Source of the DNA: Kiritimatiellia bacterium
GTDB lineage: Bacteria; Verrucomicrobiota; Kiritimatiellia; PWTM01
DNA length: 33,089 bases
Direction of reading: 5' to 3'
NCBI GenBank assembly: GCA_026417735.1
Contig: JAOACR010000022.1
Span: forward strand, 1-33,089
In this document: in pieces, positions 25,480 to 33,002 of the stretch
How positions within the stretch are numbered: the first letter of the stretch is position 1
Layout: the number at the start of each line of letters is the position of its first letter
Made by a program: the position numbers and the translations under genes
Notes under the pieces: generated by a model
What the model saw: only the letters and a program-made list of their open reading frames with translations
Told to the model about the DNA's origin: nothing
Databases searched by the model: none

Positions 25480-26432
25480 GCGCGCGCCTCCAGCAGCCAG
25501 CGGTTCGCCTGCAGGTAACGAAGCGTGCGCACGATCGCCTCACGGATCGAGAGTTTGGGCGACCACCCCAGCGATCGGATCCGACGCGTATCCAAAAAAA
25601 TGAATGGGCTATCCCCCACCCATCCGCGGATTCCACCGGTGTACCGCAGCCGGGGGCGCACCCCCAGCTCCTCGCAGATCCAGCGGACCGAGTCGTTCAC
25701 CTCGCAATACTCGTCGGTGCCGAGGTTGAAAATGTTCACGCGGCGGTCGGCACGCTCGATCGCCAGCCACATCGCATCCAGGCAGTCCTGCACATACAGA
25801 TATGACTTCCGCTGATGTCCGTCTCCCAGCACTTCCAGCTCCGTCGGATCGGCGAGAAGCTTGCGGTAAAAATCGAAGACGTGACCGTGAGAGTAGTGTT
25901 CTCCGAGAATCGAGACGAACCGAAAAATCCAGCACTGGAAGCCAAATCCCTCGCAGTAGGCCTCAATCAACCCCTCTCCCGCGAGCTTGGAGGCGCCGTA
26001 CAGAGAGGTTTGCACGGGAAACGGTGCGTCTTCCGGTGTCGGGAACACCTCCGGCTCGCCATAGATGGAGCCCGTGGAGGAAAACGCAATCCGGCGCACT
26101 CCCGCGGTCCGCATCGCCTCCAGCACGTGAAAGGTGCCAATCGTGTTGTGCTCGAGATCCTTCCGAGGGTGGTGGGTGCCGAACCGGACGTCCGCGTTCG
26201 CGGCCAGATGGATCACCAGGTCCATGCCGTCGCAGGCGGCAGTCAGCGCGGGCAGGTCCAGCAGGTCACCCCGGATCAACTCGAAGTTCGGCGCACCGCG
26301 AACGGCCTCCAGGAACGCGAGCTGGCCGGTCGAAAAATTGTCAAACACTCGCACCCGCTGCCCGTCGCGCACAAGGCGCTGCGCGAGGTTGCTGCCGATG
26401 AAGCCGGCGCCCCCAGTGATCAAAACGTTCAT
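25476..26432 (-). CDS. NAD-dependent sugar epimerase/dehydratase (extended SDR)
   Basis: The product is 318 aa. The start has GGAGFIG (7-13). The active site is complete: SST at 118-120 and YGASK with Tyr145 and Lys149. The YLYVQDCLDA segment and a C-terminal substrate domain match GalE- and RmlB-type nucleotide-sugar enzymes. It could epimerise or dehydrate the nucleotide-activated heptose, or act on UDP-glucose. ATG at 26432 overlaps the glycosyltransferase stop by 4 bp, which decides the start over the upstream frame. Confidence 0.9.
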   Translation of the reverse strand: MNVLITGGAGFIGSNLAQRLVRDGQRVRVFDNFSTGQLAFLEAVRGAPNFELIRGDLLDLPALTAACDGMDLVIHLAANADVRFGTHHPRKDLEHNTIGTFHVLEAMRTAGVRRIAFSSTGSIYGEPEVFPTPEDAPFPVQTSLYGASKLAGEGLIEAYCEGFGFQCWIFRFVSILGEHYSHGHVFDFYRKLLADPTELEVLGDGHQRKSYLYVQDCLDAMWLAIERADRRVNIFNLGTDEYCEVNDSVRWICEELGVRPRLRYTGGIRGWVGDSPFIFLDTRRIRSLGWSPKLSIREAIVRTLRYLQANRWLLEARA

Positions 26433-27547
26433 GCGGCGGACGAACCCGGCGGGGCGGCCGTCGTCTCGCGCCACAAACTCTCCATCGCCGCCAACACCAA
26501 CGCGGGCTCAAGCTCTTCGAGACAGGCCATCGGGCGAGGATGCGTACATCGGATCCCGTGTTTCGAAAAGAAATAGCAGGGACTGCAAGACAGACCAAGC
26601 CGCACGACGCGAGATCGCACGCGGTAGGGACCCGTCGCGCGCGGGTCCGTCGGTCCAACGATCTCGACGGTCGGCACCTGCATCGCCGCGGCGACATGGG
26701 TCAACAGTGTGTCGCCGCAAACAAACATGGCCATGCGGCGAATCAACGCCGCCGTGTCGAGCACGCGGCCATCCGGAGCCAGCGCGATCCGCGACGCATC
26801 CAGCCCCGACTGCCGGATCACCTCCTCCCGCAGTGCTCGCTCGTCGGGACTGCCAAACAACAGCACCCGGACGTCGGGGTGCAACTCGACCAGTCGCCGA
26901 GCCAGCACCGCCCAGTGCCGAACGGGCCAGCGCTTCAGAATGAGATTCTTCGTCGTGCCAGAACCAGGATGAAATCCGAACCAGGTCCGGCCCGCAGCAC
27001 CGAGCTCGCGAAGCACGGCGTCTGCCCGCGCCTCGTGCTCTGGCTGCACGAACAACCGGGGAATCGGATCGGCGCCGTGAATCGGCAGACCGAGCCCCTC
27101 GGTCAGCAATCGCAGATTGTTTTCGACCACGTGCAAACGGCGGTCTTCGCGCACAACCCTCGTAAGCCAGAGGCGCGGCCGGGCACCGCAGTCCTCCTCG
27201 AACTCAAACCCCACCCGTTCCCGGGCGCCGATCAGCCACGTGATCAGGTTGTACTCAAGGCGGTTCTGGGGCATCACCGTGAACGAGAGATCGTAGCGCC
27301 GTGTCCGCAGGCGGAGACACTCGATCACCGACCCCACCCGTCCCGCCGCAGCGAAGTCAAAGCCCAGCACTTCATCGAGGGACGGATTGTGGGCGAGCAC
27401 TTCGCGCGGCGCGCGCCCCTGCATCGTCAGCACTTCAATGCGAGCGGCGGGGAAATGGCGGCGCACCTCGGCGATGAGCGGCGTCGCCAGCAGCGTGTCG
27501 CCCGCTCCCGCAAGGGAGAGAAACAGAATGCGGCGGGGCGCCCTCAT
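26429..27547 (-). CDS. Glycosyltransferase family 9 (LPS heptosyltransferase-like)
   Basis: The product is 372 aa. The N-terminal GT-B half starts RILFLSLAGAGDTLLATPLIAEVRRHFP, the familiar GT9 opening. The second half has FGFHPGSGTTKNLILKRWP and VCGDTLLTHVAAAMQVPTVEIVGPTDP, the donor-binding part. A Cys-containing segment (SCSPCYFFSKHGIRC) precedes the end. GT9 enzymes usually add heptose from ADP-L-glycero-beta-D-manno-heptose to lipid A-linked core. Here the adjacent kinase and nucleotidyltransferase point to a GDP-D-heptose type donor, so the donor may differ. The ATG overlaps the flippase stop by 4 bp. Confidence 0.9.
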   Translation of the reverse strand: MRAPRRILFLSLAGAGDTLLATPLIAEVRRHFPAARIEVLTMQGRAPREVLAHNPSLDEVLGFDFAAAGRVGSVIECLRLRTRRYDLSFTVMPQNRLEYNLITWLIGARERVGFEFEEDCGARPRLWLTRVVREDRRLHVVENNLRLLTEGLGLPIHGADPIPRLFVQPEHEARADAVLRELGAAGRTWFGFHPGSGTTKNLILKRWPVRHWAVLARRLVELHPDVRVLLFGSPDERALREEVIRQSGLDASRIALAPDGRVLDTAALIRRMAMFVCGDTLLTHVAAAMQVPTVEIVGPTDPRATGPYRVRSRVVRLGLSCSPCYFFSKHGIRCTHPRPMACLEELEPALVLAAMESLWRETTAAPPGSSAA

Positions 27548-28779
27548 GCGGCGCTCGACTCACGCCAGAGGCGAAGCACCTCCGCGGCCAAGACCAACAA
27601 CGCACAGAGCCCGGCGACCACCATCGCGAGGATGATACCGATTGGATTGCCCTCGCCCGCCGTCAGCAACACTCCGACGTATCCGGCCACCACCGGCGCC
27701 AACGCCGCAGCCGGCCCGGCGGTGCGGTGCCGGGCCCAGAGGTATTGCAAAAGGATCCCCGTCAACGCCAGCGGGATGACCCCCCACACGTAGGCGCGCA
27801 CCAGCCGGACCATCACCGCACTCTCCACACCATACATCACTCGCAATGCCAGCCCCGGCACGGCCGTCACCACCGCGGCCAGCGCGGCGGAAAGCCCGAG
27901 CGCCATTGCGACCGGCTGCAAGAGCATTCGCCGGCGAGCCGACACCACCGCACGGGGAAACATCGCCACCACCAGCGGCATCGGCAGAAAGAGAACCGAT
28001 CGGGCCAGCATCGCCGCCTTGCCGTAAGCGGACAGGACGGGCGCGGAGAGCAATCGCGGCGCAAAAATCAAATCCGCGTTCATCAACACATACAACACCA
28101 GTTGACCGCCGGCGACCGGCCCGAAATATCGGGCGAATGGCCTTAAATCCAGCCGTTCCGGCTGCGAGGTCGCCAGCGCACGGCAGAGCGGCCCCAGCCC
28201 CACCGCCAGCCCCGCCGCCACACTGGCAGCATAGACCCCCAACATCGCGGCCGCATCGCCTCCCGCGCGGGCGACGGGCCAAGCCAACCCCAGCCGGACG
28301 AGCCCCGGTGCGAGCGCCGCCGCGGCAATCCAGCCGAAGCGGCGCGCCCCCTGCAGCGCACCTGAGACAACCGGCGCATACAGGCTCAGCCACGCGATGA
28401 GGCCCACCCACCGAACCGCCCCCACTGTCGGTGCCCGCAGCCACACCTGAAGCGGTGTCGCCGCCACGCACCAGCCGGCGGCCAGCAGCGCGCCGCCCGC
28501 GGTGACCAACCGCACCACCGACCCCACCAGCCCGCCCCACATCGCATCGTCACGCGCATGGCAGTACTCCGAGGCATAGCGGGCCACCGCCACTTGCAGC
28601 GCCGCGGACGGCACCAGCACAATCCACAATAAGCCCAGCAGCGACGCAAACGCCGCGTACTCCGTCGGCGCCATCCAACGCCCCGCCACCATGTGCACCG
28701 CCAGAAACAACAACCCGGCGAGGCCGTTGCTGACAATCATCACCACTGAATCGCGCGCGAGGCCGAGATCCCAGCGCAT
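27544..28779 (-). CDS. Polysaccharide/oligosaccharide flippase-like multi-pass membrane protein (Wzx/MATE-like)
   Basis: The product is 411 aa, with about 12 hydrophobic segments spread along its whole length and Arg-rich short loops. The beginning, DSVVMIVSNGLAGLLFLAVHMVAGRWMAPTEYAAFASLL, fits the first helices of Wzx-type exporters. Such proteins flip lipid-linked sugars across the inner membrane. Position at the head of the glycan cluster agrees. ATG at 28779 is chosen with GGGGGG 9 bp upstream; TTG at 28785 is an alternative start. The gap to leuD is about 29 bp. Confidence 0.85.
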   Translation of the reverse strand: MRWDLGLARDSVVMIVSNGLAGLLFLAVHMVAGRWMAPTEYAAFASLLGLLWIVLVPSAALQVAVARYASEYCHARDDAMWGGLVGSVVRLVTAGGALLAAGWCVAATPLQVWLRAPTVGAVRWVGLIAWLSLYAPVVSGALQGARRFGWIAAAALAPGLVRLGLAWPVARAGGDAAAMLGVYAASVAAGLAVGLGPLCRALATSQPERLDLRPFARYFGPVAGGQLVLYVLMNADLIFAPRLLSAPVLSAYGKAAMLARSVLFLPMPLVVAMFPRAVVSARRRMLLQPVAMALGLSAALAAVVTAVPGLALRVMYGVESAVMVRLVRAYVWGVIPLALTGILLQYLWARHRTAGPAAALAPVVAGYVGVLLTAGEGNPIGIILAMVVAGLCALLVLAAEVLRLWRESSAA

Positions 28780-28808
28780 CCTCAACCGCCCCCCGCGCGC
28801 ACGGTCCC

Positions 28809-29456
28809 TCAGAATCGGCCCACGGGCATCTGGACGTCGTGACGCCGCTCAAACGCGGCAATCGCTTCTTCGTACTGTAACGTCTGCCGGATCTCGTCGA
28901 GTCCCTCCAGCAGCGTCCGGCGCGCCGCCGGATCCATGGAGAACTGAAACTCCACCGGCACGGGAGTGTGCAAGGTGACCGCAAGCCTCTCCAGGTCCAC
29001 TGTGGCTTCAAGCCCCGGCCGCGCCTCGACCTCGCGAAAAATGGTCTCCACCTCCTGCTCCGCGAGCTCAACCGTCACCAGACCATTTCGGGTCGCGTTG
29101 TTTCGAAAAATCTCCGCGAACGCCGCGACACGCTCTCCGTCGCGCAGCTGCCAGGGAGCGATCACTGCACGAAAACCATACTGTTGAATCGCCCACACGG
29201 CGTGCTCGCGGCTCGATCCACAGCCAAAATTGTTGCGCACCACCAAAATGGTCGCGCCCTGGAAGATCGGCCGGTTCAACTCAAAGTCCGGATTGGGAGA
29301 ACCGTCTGGCAAATAACGCCAATCGAAAAACAGGGCGGGACCAAAGCCGGTGCGGCGAATGGATTTTAAAAACTGTTTTGGAATGATCTGATCGGTGTCG
29401 ACATTCGCTCGATCCAATGCCGCGATCCGGCCGCGGTGACGAAGAAACGGTTCCAT
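28809..29456 (-). CDS. leuD: 3-isopropylmalate dehydratase small subunit
   Basis: The product is 215 aa. LeuD is the swivelling subunit of isopropylmalate isomerase. Visible signatures are VDTDQIIPKQFLKSI, FFDWRYLPDG and NNFGCGSSREHAVWAI, all conserved in LeuD. It works with LeuC in the second step of leucine synthesis. ATG at 29456 is preceded by GGGAGAG and lies 22 bp after the leuC stop; the open frame upstream to 29630 overlaps leuC and is non-homologous. Confidence 0.96.
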   Translation of the reverse strand: MEPFLRHRGRIAALDRANVDTDQIIPKQFLKSIRRTGFGPALFFDWRYLPDGSPNPDFELNRPIFQGATILVVRNNFGCGSSREHAVWAIQQYGFRAVIAPWQLRDGERVAAFAEIFRNNATRNGLVTVELAEQEVETIFREVEARPGLEATVDLERLAVTLHTPVPVEFQFSMDPAARRTLLEGLDEIRQTLQYEEAIAAFERRHDVQMPVGRF

Positions 29457-29478
29457 TTGCGCGCTCTCCCAACAGGTC

Positions 29479-30882
29479 TCAGCTCGGCCAGCGACGGATG
29501 TCCACGAAATGACCCGCGATGGCGGCGGCCGCCGCCATCGCGGGACTGACCAAGTGCGTCCGTCCACCCTTGCCCTGGCGCCCTTCAAAGTTCCGGTTTG
29601 ACGTCGCCGCGCAACGCTCGCCCTCCGCAAGGCGATCCGGATTCATCGCCAGACACATGCTGCAGCCCTGCCGGCGCCACTCGAAGCCGGCCTCGCGAAA
29701 GATGCGATCGAGCCCCTCCGCTTCTGCCTGACGACGAACCTGCGCCGAACCCGGAACCACCAATGCGCGCACACCCGGCGCGACCTTCCGCCCGCGGACC
29801 ACCCGGGCGGCCTCCCGAAGATCCTCGATGCGGCCGTTGGTGCAACTGCCGATAAAGACAACCTGGATTGGCACCTCCGTCATGCGCTGGCCCGGCCGCA
29901 ACCCCATGTATTCCAGCGCGCGCTCGGCATCTGCCCGACTGTAGCCGGGCACGCGGTCCGGCGTCGGAACCGGCTCGTCCACATCCACCACCATGCCGGG
30001 GCTGGTACCCCACGTCACCTGCGGGGCGATCCGATCCGCCGCGATCGATAGCGCCCGGTCGTACCGAGCATCGGGATCCGGCGCCAGCGCCCGCCAACGC
30101 GCGCACGCTCGTTCCAGCGCCTCGCCCCTCGGCGCATACGGCCGATCGCCAGTGGCAATGTACTCGAAGGTCGTCTCGTCCGGAGCGATCAAACCTGCGC
30201 GCGCACCGGCCTCGATACTCATGTTGCAAACCGTCATGCGCCCCTCCATCGACATCGTCCGGACGGCCTCGCCCGTGTACTCCAACACGAAGCCCGTCGC
30301 CCCCGCAGTGCCAATCGTGCCGATCAGCTTCAGAATCAGATCCTTCGGCGTCACCGGTGACCGGAGCCGCCCGGTGAACTCCACCCGAAACACCTTCGAC
30401 TTTCGCTGTCGAAGCGTTTGCGTTGCCAATACGTGTTCCACTTCGGAAGTGCCGATGCCAAAGGCCAACGCACCGAACGCCCCATGCGTGGCGGTGTGCG
30501 AATCTCCGCACACAATTGTGGTGCCCGGTAACGTGAGGCCGAGCTCCGGACCGATGATGTGCACGATGCCGTTTCGCTCGTCGTCAAGGCCAAACAGTTG
30601 AATATCGAACTCGCGGCAGTTCGTCTCCAGCGCTGCAATCTGCTCGCGGGCGACGGGATCCCGAATCTCACGCCGCTCATCAGTCGGTACATTGTGATCC
30701 ATCGTCGCAAACGTCAGGTCCGGACGTCGAACCCTCCGCCCTGACAGCCGCAAACCGTCAAACGCTTGCGGACTGGTCACTTCGTGCACGAGATGCCGGT
30801 CAATATAGAGCAGGGCGGTACCATCATCGAAGCTCCTGACGACGTGAGAGTTCCAAATCTTTTCGTAGGTTGTTCCACTCAT
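29479..30882 (-). CDS. leuC: 3-isopropylmalate dehydratase large subunit
   Basis: The product is 467 aa, normal for LeuC. It starts [11 protein letters not shown], followed by [18 protein letters not shown] and [32 protein letters not shown]. Cysteines for the 4Fe-4S cluster are in [12 protein letters not shown] and [11 protein letters not shown]. With LeuD it isomerises 2- to 3-isopropylmalate. leuA and leuB are not in the window. There is no ribosome-binding site before the ATG, and a candidate -10 lies only 9 bp upstream. Confidence 0.97.
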   Translation of the reverse strand: MSGTTYEKIWNSHVVRSFDDGTALLYIDRHLVHEVTSPQAFDGLRLSGRRVRRPDLTFATMDHNVPTDERREIRDPVAREQIAALETNCREFDIQLFGLDDERNGIVHIIGPELGLTLPGTTIVCGDSHTATHGAFGALAFGIGTSEVEHVLATQTLRQRKSKVFRVEFTGRLRSPVTPKDLILKLIGTIGTAGATGFVLEYTGEAVRTMSMEGRMTVCNMSIEAGARAGLIAPDETTFEYIATGDRPYAPRGEALERACARWRALAPDPDARYDRALSIAADRIAPQVTWGTSPGMVVDVDEPVPTPDRVPGYSRADAERALEYMGLRPGQRMTEVPIQVVFIGSCTNGRIEDLREAARVVRGRKVAPGVRALVVPGSAQVRRQAEAEGLDRIFREAGFEWRRQGCSMCLAMNPDRLAEGERCAATSNRNFEGRQGKGGRTHLVSPAMAAAAAIAGHFVDIRRWPS

Positions 30883-30891
30883 GGGCTTTAC

Positions 30892-30920
30892 ATGATACGG
30901 CCGCCGGCACCCGCGCGCAA
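30892..30920 (-). promoter_or_regulatory. Candidate leuC promoter close to the start codon
   Basis: On the minus strand TTGCGC (30915-30920) and TATCAT (30892-30897, five of six) are separated by 17 bp. The -10 ends 9 nt before the leuC ATG, so transcription would begin at or within three bases of the start codon. Confidence 0.5.
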
Positions 30921-30959
30921 GCGGGGGCGGAATGAGTGACCACGCGACCGAGGCGAAGG

Positions 30960-30979
30960 CAAACGCGTTTGAAAAACGC
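30960..30979. terminator. Weak terminator-like hairpin after the GH27 gene, overlapping a 12-bp palindrome
   Basis: On the minus strand GCGTTT-TTC-AAACGC (30965-30979) begins about 9 nt after the GH27 stop and is followed by GTTTG. The same bases overlap the perfect palindrome CAAACGCGTTTG (30960-30971), about 40 bp upstream of the leuC -35. The T-tract is too short for a confident terminator; an operator is the alternative. Confidence 0.3.
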
Positions 30980-30987
30980 CGCGCCGA

Positions 30988-32685
30988 TCAACGCACGGGG
31001 GTCAGCCGCAACACTTCCGCTCCATGCCGCGCCACGCGGATCTCGATCATTCCCTCCACTTCGCCGAGGTCCCGCTGCCGCCAAAGGTCCCGCACGCGCT
31101 GTGGTCCCACAACTCCCAGCTCCGACCACGACACCGCAATCTGCCGCTCAGCATCACTAACTGCAAACAGCCCCAGCGCGAGCGACCCGTCCTCCAGTGG
31201 CTTCACCACGACCCACTCCTCATCGCTCGCTCGTAGCAGCCGCCCGCCTCGCCCCAACGGGTCCTGATTGACCGCGATGATCTCGGGATTGCAGAGCACA
31301 TTCAACGTGAATCCGTTCAGCCGCTCCATGTCACCGCTGAAAAACAGGGGCGCCGGCATCAGCGCCCAGAGCGACATGTACGCGTACTGCTCATCGCACG
31401 TGAGGGTGGTTCGCCGGGGCCGACGCTCCCCCCGAGCATCGCCATACCAGCCGATCAGGATGTAGTCGGGATCATTCCACCCGCCGGGACCCGTGTGGTC
31501 GGCCAGCTTCAGTGTGCGGAGCGCCACGCTGTAGAATGGCGGCAGCGACCGAAGCGGCCGCTCAAGACCCACATCACCCGTCGTCCGCCAAGAGTGCCCG
31601 CCCACCTGCCGCCCCCATGTCCAAACCTCGGCCATGCCGTACTGGCACAGGTTGAACAGCACATCCCGGTCCGCTCGCGCGAGCAGCTCGCCCATGTGTC
31701 GATACGGCCGCCGGTGCAGCTCGTTTCCCTCGCCGGTGGCCCACCAGCGGTACGAACACCAGTCGTATTTGAGCAGGTCAAAGCCCCACTCGACGAAGGT
31801 TCGCACGTCGAGCTCCTCATGGCCATAGCTGCCCGCGTATCCCGCGCACGTGAGGGGGCCGGGCGACGTATAGATTCCCGCCTTCAGACCCAGCGAATGG
31901 ATGTAGTCGGTCAGGCCCCGCATGTCCGGGAACCAGCCATTCGGCAGAAGGCGGCCGTCGGCGCCGCGAGTCGGTCCGATTCGGGACGGATCTCGCGGCC
32001 GTCGGAAAGAAAAGTTCGTCACTCCCCTCTCCGCCAGTTCGCGCGCCAGACGCCTCAGCTCCTCCTCCGGCGGGGCGCGCATCCAGCAGTCGTCAATGCT
32101 CACATACTCGTACCCATGATCCGCCATCCCGCTGGTGACCATCAGCTCCGCCGCCCGGCGAATAATGCCATCGGTGACGCGGTCATAATGGGTGTACCAG
32201 TGGTTCCACCCCATCGGTGGCGTCAGCGCCAACGTCTCCCCGGCGACGATCGTGAAGGGGCGCTCATTGGTCCCATGCCCGTTCATGGCGCGCAAAATCA
32301 CCGTGTACCGGCCCGCCGGCGGCGTCACGCCACGCAGCACGCCCCCCGCACGGTCGAGCTCCACACTTGGCGGAAGTTTCTCCGCTTCGAACCGGATGGG
32401 ACGCACCCCCGTCGTCGCAACCCGCCGAAGAAACGGCCGCCCCGGCCGCGCGCCGACCACCGCCGGCAGATTGATCCGCGGGGCCGCCGGCGGCGGCGGC
32501 GTCCGCATGGCCGCTCGCTCCTCATCGGTGAGCGGCTCATCGTCGATCGCAGCGCTCGTTCCCGTCGGCGCAGCGAGCATGCACGCGACGATGCCCCCCC
32601 AGGCCCGTAGCGCCCCCCGCTGCAACGACCGCACGCGGCAACGAAGAGACACAGACCTCCGGCAAAGTTTACGGGAGACGTTCAT
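30988..32685 (-). CDS. Glycoside hydrolase family 27 (alpha-galactosidase-like), secreted
   Basis: The product is 565 aa. A basic N-region and hydrophobic GGIVACMLAAPTGTSA form an export signal; IVAC could also be a lipobox. Residues about 68-147 form a beta-rich Ig-like (He_PIG-type) domain. The TIM barrel then starts ALTPPMGWNHW and has VSIDDCWM. The expected nucleophile is Asp308 in KYDWC and the expected acid/base is within WNDPD (405-407). NQDPLGRGG lies further on, followed by a C-terminal beta domain. GH27 enzymes hydrolyse alpha-galactosides or alpha-N-acetylgalactosaminides with retention. Trp after the nucleophile is unlike the Asn, Gly or Ser of the best-known members. ATG at 32685 overlaps a small ORF stop as ATGA. 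Confidence 0.9.
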   Translation of the reverse strand: MNVSRKLCRRSVSLRCRVRSLQRGALRAWGGIVACMLAAPTGTSAAIDDEPLTDEERAAMRTPPPPAAPRINLPAVVGARPGRPFLRRVATTGVRPIRFEAEKLPPSVELDRAGGVLRGVTPPAGRYTVILRAMNGHGTNERPFTIVAGETLALTPPMGWNHWYTHYDRVTDGIIRRAAELMVTSGMADHGYEYVSIDDCWMRAPPEEELRRLARELAERGVTNFSFRRPRDPSRIGPTRGADGRLLPNGWFPDMRGLTDYIHSLGLKAGIYTSPGPLTCAGYAGSYGHEELDVRTFVEWGFDLLKYDWCSYRWWATGEGNELHRRPYRHMGELLARADRDVLFNLCQYGMAEVWTWGRQVGGHSWRTTGDVGLERPLRSLPPFYSVALRTLKLADHTGPGGWNDPDYILIGWYGDARGERRPRRTTLTCDEQYAYMSLWALMPAPLFFSGDMERLNGFTLNVLCNPEIIAVNQDPLGRGGRLLRASDEEWVVVKPLEDGSLALGLFAVSDAERQIAVSWSELGVVGPQRVRDLWRQRDLGEVEGMIEIRVARHGAEVLRLTPVR

Positions 32686-32801
32686 AGCGCTGACCCATCC
32701 CCTCCGGTGTTCGCGATGCCCCGGGCAACCGCGAGCCTGACCTGAGCCTCCGCCGCAGCAGCCCGCAACAGCAGCCTGTACGCGCTGCGCGGTTCGGACA
32801 T
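32682..32801 (-). CDS. Small 39-codon ORF coupled to the GH27 gene
   Basis: ATG at 32801 is preceded 4 nt upstream by GGGAGG, the strongest ribosome-binding site in the area, and the TGA (32682-32684) overlaps the GH27 start as ATGA. The peptide is rich in Ala, Arg and Leu. Residues about 7-30 could form one amphipathic helix (YRLLLRAAAAEAQVRLAVAR). There is no signal peptide or known motif and I do not recognise it. It may be a leader peptide that delivers ribosomes to the GH27 start, which has no well-placed site of its own, or a small protein in its own right. Confidence 0.5.
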   Translation of the reverse strand: MSEPRSAYRLLLRAAAAEAQVRLAVARGIANTGGDGSAL

Positions 32802-32833
32802 CGTTCCTCCCGCCACACCCTTCGCGTCCCGAG

Positions 32834-32963
32834 GAGAAACTTTGACCTGCGTATGAGATGGTGCGCCTGCCGCGGATCGAACGCGGAACCTTCAGCTCCG
32901 GAGGCTGACGCTCTGTCCAATTGAGCTACAGGCGCACGCCGACGCTCACCCGCAAAGTTTCTC
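32834..32963. repeat. Perfect 11-bp inverted repeat enclosing tRNA-Arg
   Basis: GAGAAACTTTG (32834-32844) and CAAAGTTTCTC (32953-32963) are exact reverse complements separated by 108 bp, with the tRNA gene nearly centred between them. In a minus-strand precursor they could pair to close a stem around the tRNA. The octamer CAAAGTTT also occurs a third time at about 32663-32670 inside the GH27 gene. Confidence 0.6.
32859..32935 (-). tRNA. tRNA-Arg (anticodon CCG)
   Basis: The 77-nt cloverleaf folds fully on the minus strand. The acceptor stem is GCGCCTG with CAGGCGC. The D stem is GCTC with GAGC. The anticodon stem is TCAGC with GCTGA, and the anticodon loop is CTCCGGA with anticodon CCG. The variable loop is AGGTT, and the T stem CCGCG with CGCGG closes TTCGATC. 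Discriminator A is followed by an encoded CCA (32859-32861). It reads CGG codons, which are frequent in this high-GC genome. Confidence 0.97.
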
Positions 32964-33002
32964 ACGTGCCGGTGGCCGGCGCAAACCGCGCCCGCGCCGG
33001 CA

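Noticed and set aside
24226-25518. 430-codon open frame antisense to the oxidoreductase and SDR
   Set aside because: Arg/Pro-rich shadow frame; the opposite strand has complete catalytic motifs.
26540-27793. 417-codon open frame antisense to the GT9 gene
   Set aside because: Shadow frame without domains; GT9 motifs are unambiguous on the other strand.
32956-32984. Possible tRNA promoter, TTGCGC with 17 bp to GAAACT
   Set aside because: The -10 matches the consensus at only three positions, so it is not listed as a feature.
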